Shown here: positions 1 to 7,072 of the stretch, one piece after another | Numbering within the stretch: the first letter of the stretch is position 1 | Layout: every line of letters begins with the position of its first letter | DNA from: a bacterium | GTDB lineage: Bacteria; Thermosulfidibacterota; Thermosulfidibacteria; Thermosulfidibacterales; JALWSI01 | NCBI GenBank assembly: GCA_027080315.1 | Contig: JALWSI010000058.1 | Location: forward strand, 1-7,801 | Length of the DNA stretch: 7,801 bases | Direction: 5' to 3' | Translations under genes and position numbers: made by a program | Notes under the pieces: generated by a model | What the model was told of the DNA's origin: nothing | The model's input: only the letters and a program-made list of their open reading frames with translations | The model's database searches: none

Positions 1-343
1 GATGGCTGCGTGGTCCGCATTGAAGGCTTATCTTCCCCATAGGGAGAAGATAGTGAAGGGTAACGATCCCCATCTCTTCTTGAACCGCCGGGGCAAAGGG
101 CTTACCAGACAGAGGTTCTGGCAGATTATTAAGGAATACGCTGCCAAGGTGGGTATCAAAAAGAGGATCTCTCCCCACACCTTACGGCACTCTTTTGCCA
201 CCCATCTTTTGGAGAGGGGCCTGGATCTCAGGCTTCTTCAAGAGATGCTGGGTCACGCAAGCCTCTCCACCACCGAGATATACACCCACGTTGCAAGCCA
301 TCACCTTGAAGAGGTGTATAAAAAGAGCCATCCCAGGGCTTAG
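1..343 (+). CDS. xerD: XerD-type tyrosine site-specific recombinase, C-terminal part (5' end outside window)
   Basis: This is the catalytic C-terminal part of a tyrosine recombinase of the XerC/XerD family, which resolves chromosome dimers at the dif site by cutting and rejoining DNA through a 3'-phosphotyrosine. Counting from the ATG at 2, the fragment has 113 residues. It shows HTLRH (H59, R62), LGH (H85) and the nucleophile in EIYTH (Y94). The spacing H59-R62-H85-Y94 and the 19 residues after the tyrosine match E. coli XerD from memory (H244, R247, H270, Y279 of 298 residues), and the protein ends in SHPRA like XerD. The first catalytic arginine and the beta-hairpin lysine would lie upstream of the window. 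The ATG at 2 is therefore internal, not the start. XerC, or a single-Xer homologue, cannot be excluded from this part alone. A 125-bp gap separates it from the next gene, so it is probably not in the downstream operon. Confidence 0.9.
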   Translation, partial: MAAWSALKAYLPHREKIVKGNDPHLFLNRRGKGLTRQRFWQIIKEYAAKVGIKKRISPHTLRHSFATHLLERGLDLRLLQEMLGHASLSTTEIYTHVASHHLEEVYKKSHPRA

Positions 344-358
344 TCTCCCACTGGAGGT

Positions 359-387
359 TTGAGTTTCACCATCCCCTTTAGTAGAAA
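359..387 (+). promoter_or_regulatory. Candidate sigma70-type promoter upstream of the OppF-like gene
   Basis: TTGAGT (359-364) and TAGAAA (382-387) each match 4 of 6 consensus bases and are separated by 17 bases. This would start transcription about 75 bases before the ATG at 469. The gap 344-468 is the only sizeable intergenic stretch before a tightly packed six-gene block, so a promoter is expected here. The match is weak and could be chance. Confidence 0.3.
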
Positions 388-419
388 CGCTTTTCATGAG
401 AAACGGCTTGTTTTTTGGT

Positions 420-432
420 AAAAGAATCTTTT
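420..432. repeat. Short AT-rich palindrome AAAAGAATCTTTT in the xerD-ABC gap
   Basis: The six bases AAAAGA and TCTTTT form an inverted repeat around a central A, 37 bases before the start codon at 469. As RNA it would give only a five-pair AT-rich stem (AAAAG/CTTTT) with a 3-base loop and no T-run after it, so it is not a convincing terminator. It could be a small operator or chance in an AT-rich leader. Confidence 0.25.
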
Positions 433-468
433 GCTACATGAATCCCGGTTTTTGAGAGAGGATGTTCT

Positions 469-1452
469 ATGGATCCAGTCTTGAAGATGGAAGGGGTTAG
501 CAAGAGGTTTCTCGTCTCTGAGGGCTTAAAAGGTAAAAAGACCGTGATAAGGGCAGTTGAAGACTTTTCCTGTTCCCTCTTTCCTGGAGAGCTTCTTGGG
601 GTGGTGGGAGAGTCTGGGTGCGGAAAGAGTACCGTGGCCAAGATGGCGGTGGGGTTGTTTCCCCCGGATTCTGGAACCATAGAGGTTTGTGGAGAGAAGC
701 TGGGCTCCATGAAGGGCAGCGAAAGACGAAAACTGGCCCGAAAGATCCAGCTTGTGTTCCAGAACCCTTACACCTCCTTGAATCCTCGCATGAAGCTCTC
801 CTCCATACTCACAGAGCCCCTGCTTGTTCACGGTGTTGCCTCTTCAAAGGCCGAGGCCCTTGAGCAGGCTGGGGAACTTTTGGAGATGGTGGGGTTAGAG
901 AGAGGCGACTTGAAGAAGTATCCCCACGAGTTTAGCGGGGGGCAGAGACAACGCATAGGGCTTGCCCGGGCACTCTCCCTCTCTCCAGAGGTTTTAGTTG
1001 CAGACGAACCCACCTCTTCCCTTGATGTCTTTGCCCAGGCTCAACTTGTGAACCTGCTGCTTCAGATAAAGGAAGAGAGGGGAATGGCCTGTATGTTCAT
1101 ATCCCACAATCTAAACCTTGTTGGGCAGATAGCCCAGAGGGTTGTGGTGATGTACCTGGGACGACTTGTGGAGAGTGGGCCCACGAAGGCGGTTTTAAAG
1201 AATCCCCTGCATCCTTATTCAAAACTGCTCATAGACTCTATTCCTGTGGCCGATCCCCAGCGTAGCCACCTTGCCAAGGTTGCGACTTTGGGAGAGCCCC
1301 CTTCTCGCACCCAGAGGATAGCCGGTTGCGTCTTTGCCTCAAGATGTCCCATAGCCGATGATAGGTGTAGGAAGGAGGCCCCTGTGCTTCGCTCATTCAA
1401 GGCCAATGGTGGAATTAGAGAGGTGGCCTGCTGGAAGGCGGAGAAGGGTTGA
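469..1452 (+). CDS. OppF/DppF-type ABC transporter ATP-binding protein (peptide/nickel family)
   Basis: This is a cytoplasmic ATPase subunit of the oligopeptide/dipeptide/nickel importer family, which normally pairs with an OppD/DppD ATPase and two permeases. It has 327 residues, the usual OppF length. Visible motifs in order are Walker A GESGCGKST (47-55), Q-loop glutamine in VFQNP (Q98), signature FSGGQ (155-159), Walker B VLVADE (175-180, catalytic E180), D-loop SSLD (183-186) and H-loop H213 in ISHNL, where the family commonly has ISHDL. The C-terminal extension (about 232-327) carries HPYSKLL, GEPPS and a cysteine pattern C287-x5-C293-x6-C300 plus C321, typical of the oligo_HPY tail. The ATG at 469 has AGAGG 7 bases upstream. 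No OppD, permease or binding-protein gene lies beside it: xerD is upstream and coaE follows 2 bp later. Its substrate cannot be told from sequence. Confidence 0.92.
   Translation: MDPVLKMEGVSKRFLVSEGLKGKKTVIRAVEDFSCSLFPGELLGVVGESGCGKSTVAKMAVGLFPPDSGTIEVCGEKLGSMKGSERRKLARKIQLVFQNPYTSLNPRMKLSSILTEPLLVHGVASSKAEALEQAGELLEMVGLERGDLKKYPHEFSGGQRQRIGLARALSLSPEVLVADEPTSSLDVFAQAQLVNLLLQIKEERGMACMFISHNLNLVGQIAQRVVVMYLGRLVESGPTKAVLKNPLHPYSKLLIDSIPVADPQRSHLAKVATLGEPPSRTQRIAGCVFASRCPIADDRCRKEAPVLRSFKANGGIREVACWKAEKG
1440..1448 (+). promoter_or_regulatory. Ribosome binding site deciding the coaE start
   Basis: GGAGAAGGG lies inside the end of the upstream ABC gene and ends 6 bases before the ATG at 1455. 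The alternative in-frame TTG at 1449 would directly touch this sequence with no spacer, so the ATG at 1455 is preferred. Confidence 0.65.
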
Positions 1453-1454
1453 CC

Positions 1455-2048
1455 ATGAAGGTTGTTGGTCTAACAGGAGGCATTGCCAGTGGTAAGTCCA
1501 CTGTTAGCTCCATGTTTAAGAGGCTCGGGGCCTATCTCATAGATGCCGATGGGCTTGCAAGGAAGGTGGTGGAGCCGGGGACAGAGGGGTACCGTGAGGT
1601 GGTTGAGACCTTTGGCGAGAGATACCTTCTTCCCTCAGGGGAGCTGGATCGCCGAGCCCTGGGCAGGCTCGTCTTTCAGGATCCCCAGGCAAAGAAGAGG
1701 CTTGAGGCCATAATTCACCCTAAGGTCTGGGCAGAAAGGGGTAGAATGCTTAAGCAGATAGAGGCGGAGGATCCCAGGGCCGTTGTCTTGCTGGATATCC
1801 CCCTTCTCATTGAGGGAAGGCTTACGGAGGGGCTTTACGGTGTGATTCTGGTCTATGTGCCAGAGCATCTCCAGCTACTCAGGTTGATCCGCAGAGACGG
1901 CTTACCCCCCTACGAGGCCACTATGCGCATGAGAAACCAGATGCCCATTGACGAAAAGCTCTTCTACGCAGATTTTGTAATAGACAACAGCGGATCCCTT
2001 GAGAGCACAGAACGCCAGGTTGAGGAGGTGTGGAGTCTCCTTGTTTGA
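1455..2048 (+). CDS. coaE: Dephospho-CoA kinase
   Basis: CoaE phosphorylates the ribose 3'-hydroxyl of dephospho-CoA with ATP, the last step of coenzyme A synthesis in the cytoplasm. The 197-residue length is standard for the family. The P-loop GGIASGKST (8-16) opens the protein. It is followed by the substrate-side DAD motif (30-32), IIHP (86-89), DIPLLIE (114-120, usually DVPLLFE), the lid region rich in arginines (R143, R146, R147) and the typical tail with RNQMP and ADFVIDN (172-178). All expected motifs are present, and nothing suggests loss of function. The ATG at 1455 was chosen over the TTG at 1449 because of ribosome-binding-site spacing. The gene starts 2 bp after the ABC ATPase stop and overlaps the next gene by 8 bp, so it sits inside an operon and may be translationally coupled on both sides. 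Confidence 0.96.
   Translation: MKVVGLTGGIASGKSTVSSMFKRLGAYLIDADGLARKVVEPGTEGYREVVETFGERYLLPSGELDRRALGRLVFQDPQAKKRLEAIIHPKVWAERGRMLKQIEAEDPRAVVLLDIPLLIEGRLTEGLYGVILVYVPEHLQLLRLIRRDGLPPYEATMRMRNQMPIDEKLFYADFVIDNSGSLESTERQVEEVWSLLV
2023..2035 (+). promoter_or_regulatory. Strong Shine-Dalgarno inside coaE setting the mfd start
   Basis: AGGAGGTG (2023-2030) is a full match to the anti-Shine-Dalgarno sequence and lies 10 bases before the TTG at 2041. A second GGAG (2032-2035) lies 5 bases before it. No comparable site serves the upstream in-frame TTG at 1999. This supports a TTG start overlapping the coaE stop. Confidence 0.7.
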
Positions 2049-5000
2049 GTCTCTTAAGAGCCTTTCTTCAAACCTTTTGGTTCCCGGTGCCAACGAGTCC
2101 TCCTTAGCCTTTATGTTGTGGCAGGCTAAAAACAGGCTGAGAAGGCCTGTGGTGGCGGTTGTGCCAGAGGCTCTCTCCCATCTTCTTGCAGCCAACCTCT
2201 CAACCTTCAGCCCTGCCAAGGTGCTTCCCGGTTGGGATGTTGAGCTTGACTGCGGGTTGCCTCCTTCTTCAGATACGGTGAGGATGCGCCTTGAGGTACT
2301 CTATGCCTTGTTGAATGAGGATCGTTTCACCTTGGTTGTCACTCCAAAAGGCTGGCTACAGCCGCTGTGGGATCCTGACTCCTTTTTGGACTCTCTGCTG
2401 GTGCTTGTGAAGGGGATGGAGGTTGACAGGGCGGAGCTTATTCAACGCCTTGCGAACTCCGGTTACAGGAGGGTGCCCTTGGTTGAGGATCCCGGTGGCT
2501 TCAGCGTCAGGGGCAGCGTGATTGATGTCTTCCCCCCCGGCGAAGAGCTCCCTTTTCGCATAGAGCTCTGGGACAACGAGGTGGAGTCAATAGGGCGCTT
2601 TAATCCCTCAACCCAGTGTTCCGTGGACGAGGTGGGGAGATTGAGGATTCTGCCTGCCAAAGAGCCCCTTGAGATGCTCAACACCCCCCTAAACCGCCTT
2701 TTGCCACAGGATTCTGTGGTCTTTCTGATAGAGCCTGAGATAGTGGCCTCTGAGGCCAAGGCCTTTGAGAACCAGGAGCTACCCCCCTGGGAGATAGGAG
2801 AGATTGAGAGGGAGTTCACCGTAGTGAAGGTGAATGGGGTGGAGGAGGGAACCACCCTGCCCTTTGCCCCTGCCCCGTGGCCAGCTGCTAACCTCTCTCC
2901 CTATGGGGAGAAGAGGATTGAGGTTGTGATCCAGCAGGTGAAGTCCCTCATGGAGGATGTATACCACTGCTACTGCTTTGTGGATGGGGGGATCAAGGCC
3001 TGTGAAAGGGTTAAGGAGTACCTGCTGGACAGGGGCATAGCCCCAAAGATCTCGGAGGGATTCGTTGGGGAGAAGGAGCCCGGTTTCACCTTGATTCCTG
3101 GCAGGTTAACCCGAGGATTTCTCTACCAGGAGGGCCCTTGGGCCTTTGTTTCAGGAGAAGAGATATGGGGCAGAAGGCGGGTTCGCACCAAGGCGAAGAA
3201 GAGGCATATTCTCAGGCATAAAAGGGACATCCTCACATCCTTGCGCGAGATAGAGCCAGGAGATGCCGTGGTGCACGTGGATCACGGCATAGGCATCTAT
3301 CGGGAGCTTAAGCGGGTGGAGGTGGAAGGGGATGTGGGAGAGTTCATGGCCATTGAGTATCAGGGCGGGGACATGCTCTACGTTCCCATCTCAAAACTCA
3401 ATCTGGTTCACAGGTATGCCTCTGCAACGGAGGCTCCCCCGAGAATAGACCGTCTCGGTGGCACCACCTGGCGCAAGGCCTGTAGCAAGGTGAAAAGGGA
3501 TCTTGAGGAGTTTGCCAAACAACTGGTGCGGCAAGAGGCGGAGAGAAGGGTGGTTAAGGGGCATGCCTTTTCCCCTGACGTGCCGTGGCAGGAAGAATTT
3601 GAGGCCAAGTTTCCCTTTGAAGAGACCCCCGATCAGGAGACTGCCTGGGAAGAGATAAGGAGAAAGATGGAGAGCCCTAAGCCCATGGATCACCTGCTGT
3701 GTGGTGACGTGGGATACGGCAAGACAGAGGTGGTGATGCGGGCCGCCTTCAAGGCCGTTATGGACGGAAAGCAGGTGGCTGTTCTTGTGCCCACCACCCT
3801 TTTGGCCGAACAGCATCTTCAAACCTTCAGGGAGAGATTCAAGGGGTATCCCGTTGTTATTGAGGCCATAAGCAGGTTCAGATCCCGCAAAGAGCAGTCA
3901 GAGATACTCTCTAAGGTGGCAGAGGGGAAAGTGGATATACTTATCGGCACCCATAGGCTTCTTTCAGGAGACCTTGTCTTCAAAGACCTTGGACTGCTGG
4001 TGATTGACGAGGAGCACAGGTTTGGGGTGAAGCAGAAGGAGCAGCTGAAGGCCTTGAGAAAGGGTGTTGACATAATCAGCCTCTCTGCAACCCCTATTCC
4101 TCGTTCTCTCAACATGGCCCTCTCTGGCTTGCGATCCATGAGCCGTATTGAGACCCCTCCCAGGGGTAGGATGCCGGTTAAGACTTTCATTGCAAGGTTC
4201 TCAGATCGCTCCCTGAAGAGAGCCATAGAGAACGAGCTGAACCGTGGCGGCAAGGTGCTTGTGGTTCAGCAGAGGGTTGAGGGATTAGACGAGCTTCACC
4301 ATCGGATAACCACCTTGGTTCCCAATGCCAGAACGGGGGTTGCCCATGGACAGATGAGGGAGAGAGAGCTTGAGAGGGTGGTGTTATCCTTCTTCAAGGG
4401 CGAGATTCAGGTGCTTGTGGCAACAGCCATTGTGGAAGCAGGGCTTGATATTCCCCTTGTCAATACCCTTGTTGTTGTTGGCGCCGAGAGGTTTGGCATG
4501 GCCCAGCTCTACCAGCTTAGGGGCAGGGTGGGACGAGGGGAGAGGGAGGCCTATGCCCATTTTCTGGTCACTGCCAAAGAGATCACCCCTGCCATGCAGA
4601 GGAGACTCAGGGCGTTGCAAGAGTTCTCAAAGCTTGGCTCGGGGTTCCAGCTTGCCATGAGGGACCTTGAGATAAGGGGAGCCGGAAGCATTCTGGGAAA
4701 GAAGCAGTGGGGCAGGGTTTCTGAGGTTGGGATAGAGCAGTTCTCAAGGATGCTTGAGAAGACCATTCAGAGGATAAAAGGTCAGGTGGTGGATGAGTCC
4801 CCTGAGCCCGAGATCAGACTTGGGGTGGAGGCCCTTATTCCCCCTGAGTACGTGGGAGACGACAAGGTGAGGCTGGCCATCTACAAACGCATTGCCTCCG
4901 AAAGCACCCACCAGGGACTTAGGGAGATAGAGGAGGAGATCAGGGACAGATTTGGTCCTTTGCCTGAACAGCTTGTTGCTCTGATCAAACAGGGCCATAT

Positions 5001-5277
5001 CCAGGTGTGGGCCAAGGAGCTTATGATGGAGAGGATACAGAGAAGGGGAAGAAGGGTGCTCATGGTGTGGTATCCCCATTCTCCTCTCGCCAAGGTGACC
5101 AATAAACGTTGGAAGAAGGTTTTGGACTTCAGGCCCTTTGAGCTTAAAGGCAACGCTTTGCAGTTCTATCTCGGCGAGGGAGATGATCCCGTGGATCTTC
5201 TCTCTTCCTGTTTGCCTCTGCTTCTTGATGGTGCTAATGGGGTTAACCAACACACAAAAAGGGAGGGTAGTATATGA
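2041..5277 (+). CDS. mfd: Transcription-repair coupling factor Mfd
   Basis: Mfd is a DNA translocase that pushes RNA polymerase off lesions and recruits UvrA for nucleotide excision repair. From TTG 2041 it has 1078 residues, somewhat shorter than the 1148 of E. coli. The UvrB-like module is seen in RGSVIDVFPPG (157-167) and the FRIELWDNE stretch after it. The RNA-polymerase-interacting domain starts near 405, with VDHGIG (413-418) and YVPISKL (447-453). The translocase has Walker A GDVGYGKT (555-562), DEEH (656-659), SATPIPR (682-688), GHGQ-like AHGQMRERE, and QLRGRVGR (825-832). The translocation motif region contains LEIRGAG before 883. The C-terminal regulatory domain starts near 921 with RLGVEALIP and includes RFGPLP. 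Departures from E. coli are VVVGAE (811-816) for IIERAD and KKQWGR (887-892) where EEQSG is usual. The start overlaps coaE by 8 bp, and the stop overlaps the next gene as ATGA. An alternative start at TTG 1999 would add 14 residues. Confidence 0.97.
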   Translation: MFESLKSLSSNLLVPGANESSLAFMLWQAKNRLRRPVVAVVPEALSHLLAANLSTFSPAKVLPGWDVELDCGLPPSSDTVRMRLEVLYALLNEDRFTLVVTPKGWLQPLWDPDSFLDSLLVLVKGMEVDRAELIQRLANSGYRRVPLVEDPGGFSVRGSVIDVFPPGEELPFRIELWDNEVESIGRFNPSTQCSVDEVGRLRILPAKEPLEMLNTPLNRLLPQDSVVFLIEPEIVASEAKAFENQELPPWEIGEIEREFTVVKVNGVEEGTTLPFAPAPWPAANLSPYGEKRIEVVIQQVKSLMEDVYHCYCFVDGGIKACERVKEYLLDRGIAPKISEGFVGEKEPGFTLIPGRLTRGFLYQEGPWAFVSGEEIWGRRRVRTKAKKRHILRHKRDILTSLREIEPGDAVVHVDHGIGIYRELKRVEVEGDVGEFMAIEYQGGDMLYVPISKLNLVHRYASATEAPPRIDRLGGTTWRKACSKVKRDLEEFAKQLVRQEAERRVVKGHAFSPDVPWQEEFEAKFPFEETPDQETAWEEIRRKMESPKPMDHLLCGDVGYGKTEVVMRAAFKAVMDGKQVAVLVPTTLLAEQHLQTFRERFKGYPVVIEAISRFRSRKEQSEILSKVAEGKVDILIGTHRLLSGDLVFKDLGLLVIDEEHRFGVKQKEQLKALRKGVDIISLSATPIPRSLNMALSGLRSMSRIETPPRGRMPVKTFIARFSDRSLKRAIENELNRGGKVLVVQQRVEGLDELHHRITTLVPNARTGVAHGQMRERELERVVLSFFKGEIQVLVATAIVEAGLDIPLVNTLVVVGAERFGMAQLYQLRGRVGRGEREAYAHFLVTAKEITPAMQRRLRALQEFSKLGSGFQLAMRDLEIRGAGSILGKKQWGRVSEVGIEQFSRMLEKTIQRIKGQVVDESPEPEIRLGVEALIPPEYVGDDKVRLAIYKRIASESTHQGLREIEEEIRDRFGPLPEQLVALIKQGHIQVWAKELMMERIQRRGRRVLMVWYPHSPLAKVTNKRWKKVLDFRPFELKGNALQFYLGEGDDPVDLLSSCLPLLLDGANGVNQHTKREGSI
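5261..5268 (+). promoter_or_regulatory. Ribosome binding site for the first PPIase, inside mfd
   Basis: GGGAGGGT ends 5 bases before the ATG at 5274, which itself overlaps the mfd stop as ATGA. The arrangement suggests coupled translation from mfd into the chaperone genes. Confidence 0.65.
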
Positions 5278-6140
5278 AGAGATTTGTGATTTTGGCGATG
5301 GCTCTGGTCTTTGTGTTCTCTATTCCGGCTAATGCTTCAAAGAAGGGTAAGAAGAGAACAAAGAAGCTGAAGGGCAATGTTGTGGCTGTGGTGAATGGTC
5401 ATGAGATCACCGTTGATGATTACAAGAGGGCCTTGGCCACCCTTCCTCCCCAGATGCAGATGGTGGTTAAGCAGGACAAGACCGTGCGGGAGAAGTTCTT
5501 GGATAACCTGATCAGCAAGGAGATCCTCAACATTGAGGCCAAGAAGGAGAAGGTCAGGCTTTCAAAAGAGCAGAAGAAGAAACTTGAAGACTTCAAAAAG
5601 GAACTTCTGATTAACGCACTGCTTGACAAGCATTTGGGGAATATCAAGGTGACTGACAAAGAGGCGGCCAAGTACTACCGGGAGCACAAGAAGGAGTTTA
5701 CAACCCCTGCTCAAGTCAAGGCCAGCCATATTTTGGTTAAGACCAAGGAGGAGGCAGAGGATCTCATCAAGAGACTGAAGAAGGGGGCAGACTTTGCCAA
5801 GCTGGCCCAGCAGTATTCCTTGGATCATGTGAGCGCCAAAAAAGGGGGAGATCTGGGCTACTTCTCAAAGGACCAGATGGTTAAGCCCTTTGCAGACGCT
5901 GCCTTCTCTTTGAAGGTTGGCCAGATAAGCGAGCCTGTTAAGACCCGCTTTGGCTATCACATCATTAAGGTTACCGACAAAAAGCCTGCATCTCTCCAGC
6001 CCTTTCCCTTGGTGAAGAAGCAGATAAAGGAGAAGCTGCTGCGCCAGAAGCAGCAGAAAGCCTTTGACGCTTTTCTCTTAAAGATCAGTAAGGGAATGAA
6101 GATAGAGAGGAATCCTGACGCCTTGAACGGGCGCATATAG
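5274..6140 (+). CDS. Secreted parvulin-type peptidylprolyl isomerase (PrsA/PpiC/SurA-like)
   Basis: This is an exported folding factor that would isomerise prolyl bonds and hold unfolded proteins in the periplasm. The 288-residue protein has a signal peptide: MKR, a hydrophobic core at 4-17, and ANA at 19-21 with cleavage likely after A21. A very basic stretch follows (22-34, mostly K and R). The SurA_N-like helical region begins with VVAVVNG (36-42) and runs to about 145. The parvulin domain (about 148-236) keeps the hallmark residues: KASHIL with H152, GGDLGYF (191-197), PF.DAAFSL (205-213) and FGYHII with H229. A lysine-rich helix ends the protein. With both active-site-region histidines present it is the best candidate in this cluster for real isomerase activity. 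The start ATG overlaps the mfd stop by 4 bp. The lipoprotein gene follows after 5 bp. PrsA, PpiC and the Campylobacter PEB4 type are equally possible names, so no symbol is given. Confidence 0.9.
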   Translation: MKRFVILAMALVFVFSIPANASKKGKKRTKKLKGNVVAVVNGHEITVDDYKRALATLPPQMQMVVKQDKTVREKFLDNLISKEILNIEAKKEKVRLSKEQKKKLEDFKKELLINALLDKHLGNIKVTDKEAAKYYREHKKEFTTPAQVKASHILVKTKEEAEDLIKRLKKGADFAKLAQQYSLDHVSAKKGGDLGYFSKDQMVKPFADAAFSLKVGQISEPVKTRFGYHIIKVTDKKPASLQPFPLVKKQIKEKLLRQKQQKAFDAFLLKISKGMKIERNPDALNGRI

Positions 6141-6145
6141 GTTTT

Positions 6146-7072
6146 GTGAGAAGAGATTTGAAGTCTGGCAAGCTGGTATGGGTGCTCATTGTGGTGATGG
6201 GCACCTGTTTGGTCTCTTGCCAGCGAGCCAAGGAGAAGAAGAGAGAAAAGCCCAAGCACAATCCTGGGGTGGTGGCCTTGGTTAATGGAGAGCCTATTCT
6301 ATTGAAGGAGGTTAGAAGGGAGATAGGCTCTGAAGAGTCTTCTGTTGATAACGCCACTGCCAACTTTGTGCTTCAGAGCATGATTGATCAGAAGCTGTTG
6401 CTTCAGGAGGCCAGGAGAAGGGGCATAAAGGTCTCACGGTCTCTCATTGCAAAGCTTGCCTTTGGTGATAGAAACGCCACCTCTATCAAGGAGGTGAGGT
6501 GGGAGAAGAGGCTTGAGGATCTCTGGCTTATGGGCAAGGTTGCCGAGGCTATCTGTCCTGTGAAGCCACCTTCTCAAGAGGAGATAGAGGCCTATTACCA
6601 AGCTCATAAGGATCGTTTCTTTGTTAAAGACGGTGTGGTGGTGAGGCAGATAGTGCTATCCACCAAAGAAGAGGCGGAGAAGCTGAGAAGGGCTTTGAGG
6701 CGCAAGGGGTTGAAGGCGTTTGTCAAGGCCGCCAAGGAGTACTCCATTGGACCTGAGGGCACATTTGGGGGAAAGCTGGGTCTCATTAAAAGGGGAGACG
6801 AGCCCCCAGGCTTTGAAGATGTTTTCAACCTTAAGCCAGGTAGAGTGAGCAAGGTGGTGAAGACTGACTATGGATACCATCTCTTCTTTGTTGAGAAGAG
6901 GGTTAAGGATTGGTACCTTCCCTTAAAGGATGTTCAGGGAGAGATAAAGAAGATGCTGGTTTCACAAAAGGGTAGCCGGTGTTTGGAAGAGTGGCTTGCC
7001 AATGCGAGAAAGAAGGCGAGGATAGAGATCTTCAAAGAAGAGCTTATGTCGTTGGTAGGAGAAGGCGAGTGA
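6146..7072 (+). CDS. Parvulin-like PPIase lipoprotein with degenerate active site
   Basis: This is a 308-residue relative of the gene before it, probably anchored by lipid on the periplasmic face of a membrane. The signal peptide (hydrophobic 10-23) ends in lipobox LVSC with C25 as the acylated cysteine. The residue after it is Q, not D, so Lol-dependent outer-membrane sorting is expected by the enterobacterial rule. A basic linker (26-38) precedes VVALVNG (42-48), the same motif seen in the neighbouring PPIases. The parvulin-like domain spans about 164-252: the usual SHIL reads RQIVL (Q168 replaces histidine), GGDLG reads GGKLG (208-212), while GYHL (H245) is kept. Loss of the first histidine suggests a holdase or scaffold role rather than catalysis, which is inference. 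The GTG start at 6146 has only a weak TAGG 4 bases upstream. It follows the previous stop by 5 bp, so it may depend on coupling. A TTG at 6158 would also preserve the signal peptide. Confidence 0.85.
   Translation: MRRDLKSGKLVWVLIVVMGTCLVSCQRAKEKKREKPKHNPGVVALVNGEPILLKEVRREIGSEESSVDNATANFVLQSMIDQKLLLQEARRRGIKVSRSLIAKLAFGDRNATSIKEVRWEKRLEDLWLMGKVAEAICPVKPPSQEEIEAYYQAHKDRFFVKDGVVVRQIVLSTKEEAEKLRRALRRKGLKAFVKAAKEYSIGPEGTFGGKLGLIKRGDEPPGFEDVFNLKPGRVSKVVKTDYGYHLFFVEKRVKDWYLPLKDVQGEIKKMLVSQKGSRCLEEWLANARKKARIEIFKEELMSLVGEGE
7057..7065 (+). promoter_or_regulatory. Ribosome binding site deciding the SurA-like start
   Basis: AGGAGAAGG lies in the end of the lipoprotein gene. AGGAG (7057-7061) is 7 bases before GTG 7069, the ideal distance, and 16 bases before the in-frame ATG at 7078. 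GTG 7069 also overlaps the upstream stop as GTGA, as elsewhere in this operon, so it is preferred. Confidence 0.6.

Noticed and set aside
2-343. Complete 113-residue gene starting at ATG 2
   Set aside because: The open frame reaches the window edge, and the fragment matches only the last 113 residues of a roughly 298-residue Xer recombinase, so this ATG is internal.
345-357. CTCC-CACT-GGAG mini-hairpin just after the xerD stop as a terminator
   Set aside because: The stem has only four pairs and no clean T-run follows, so it cannot be supported as a terminator.
1449-1454. TTG at 1449 as the coaE start
   Set aside because: It abuts the ribosome binding site with no spacer. ATG 1455 has correct spacing and gives the usual P-loop distance.
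1999-2040. TTG at 1999 as the mfd start
   Set aside because: It lacks a good ribosome binding site and encodes a basic stretch that merely reads coaE codons in another frame. TTG 2041 has a perfect Shine-Dalgarno.
470-2491. Clustering of GGATCC: six sites before about 2500 and none noticed after
   Set aside because: All lie in coding sequence, where they mostly encode ordinary D-P, G-S or E-D-P codon pairs. The count is small and no function is implied.
3391-4253. Long open frames on the - strand opposite mfd (also opposite other genes, e.g. 4744-5253)
   Set aside because: They are antisense to strongly conserved Mfd coding sequence, lack recognisable domains, and arise from the purine-rich coding strand having few stop codons on its complement.
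4370-4660. Overlapping + strand frame of 96 codons inside mfd
   Set aside because: It overlaps the most conserved helicase motifs in another frame and shows no domain of its own.
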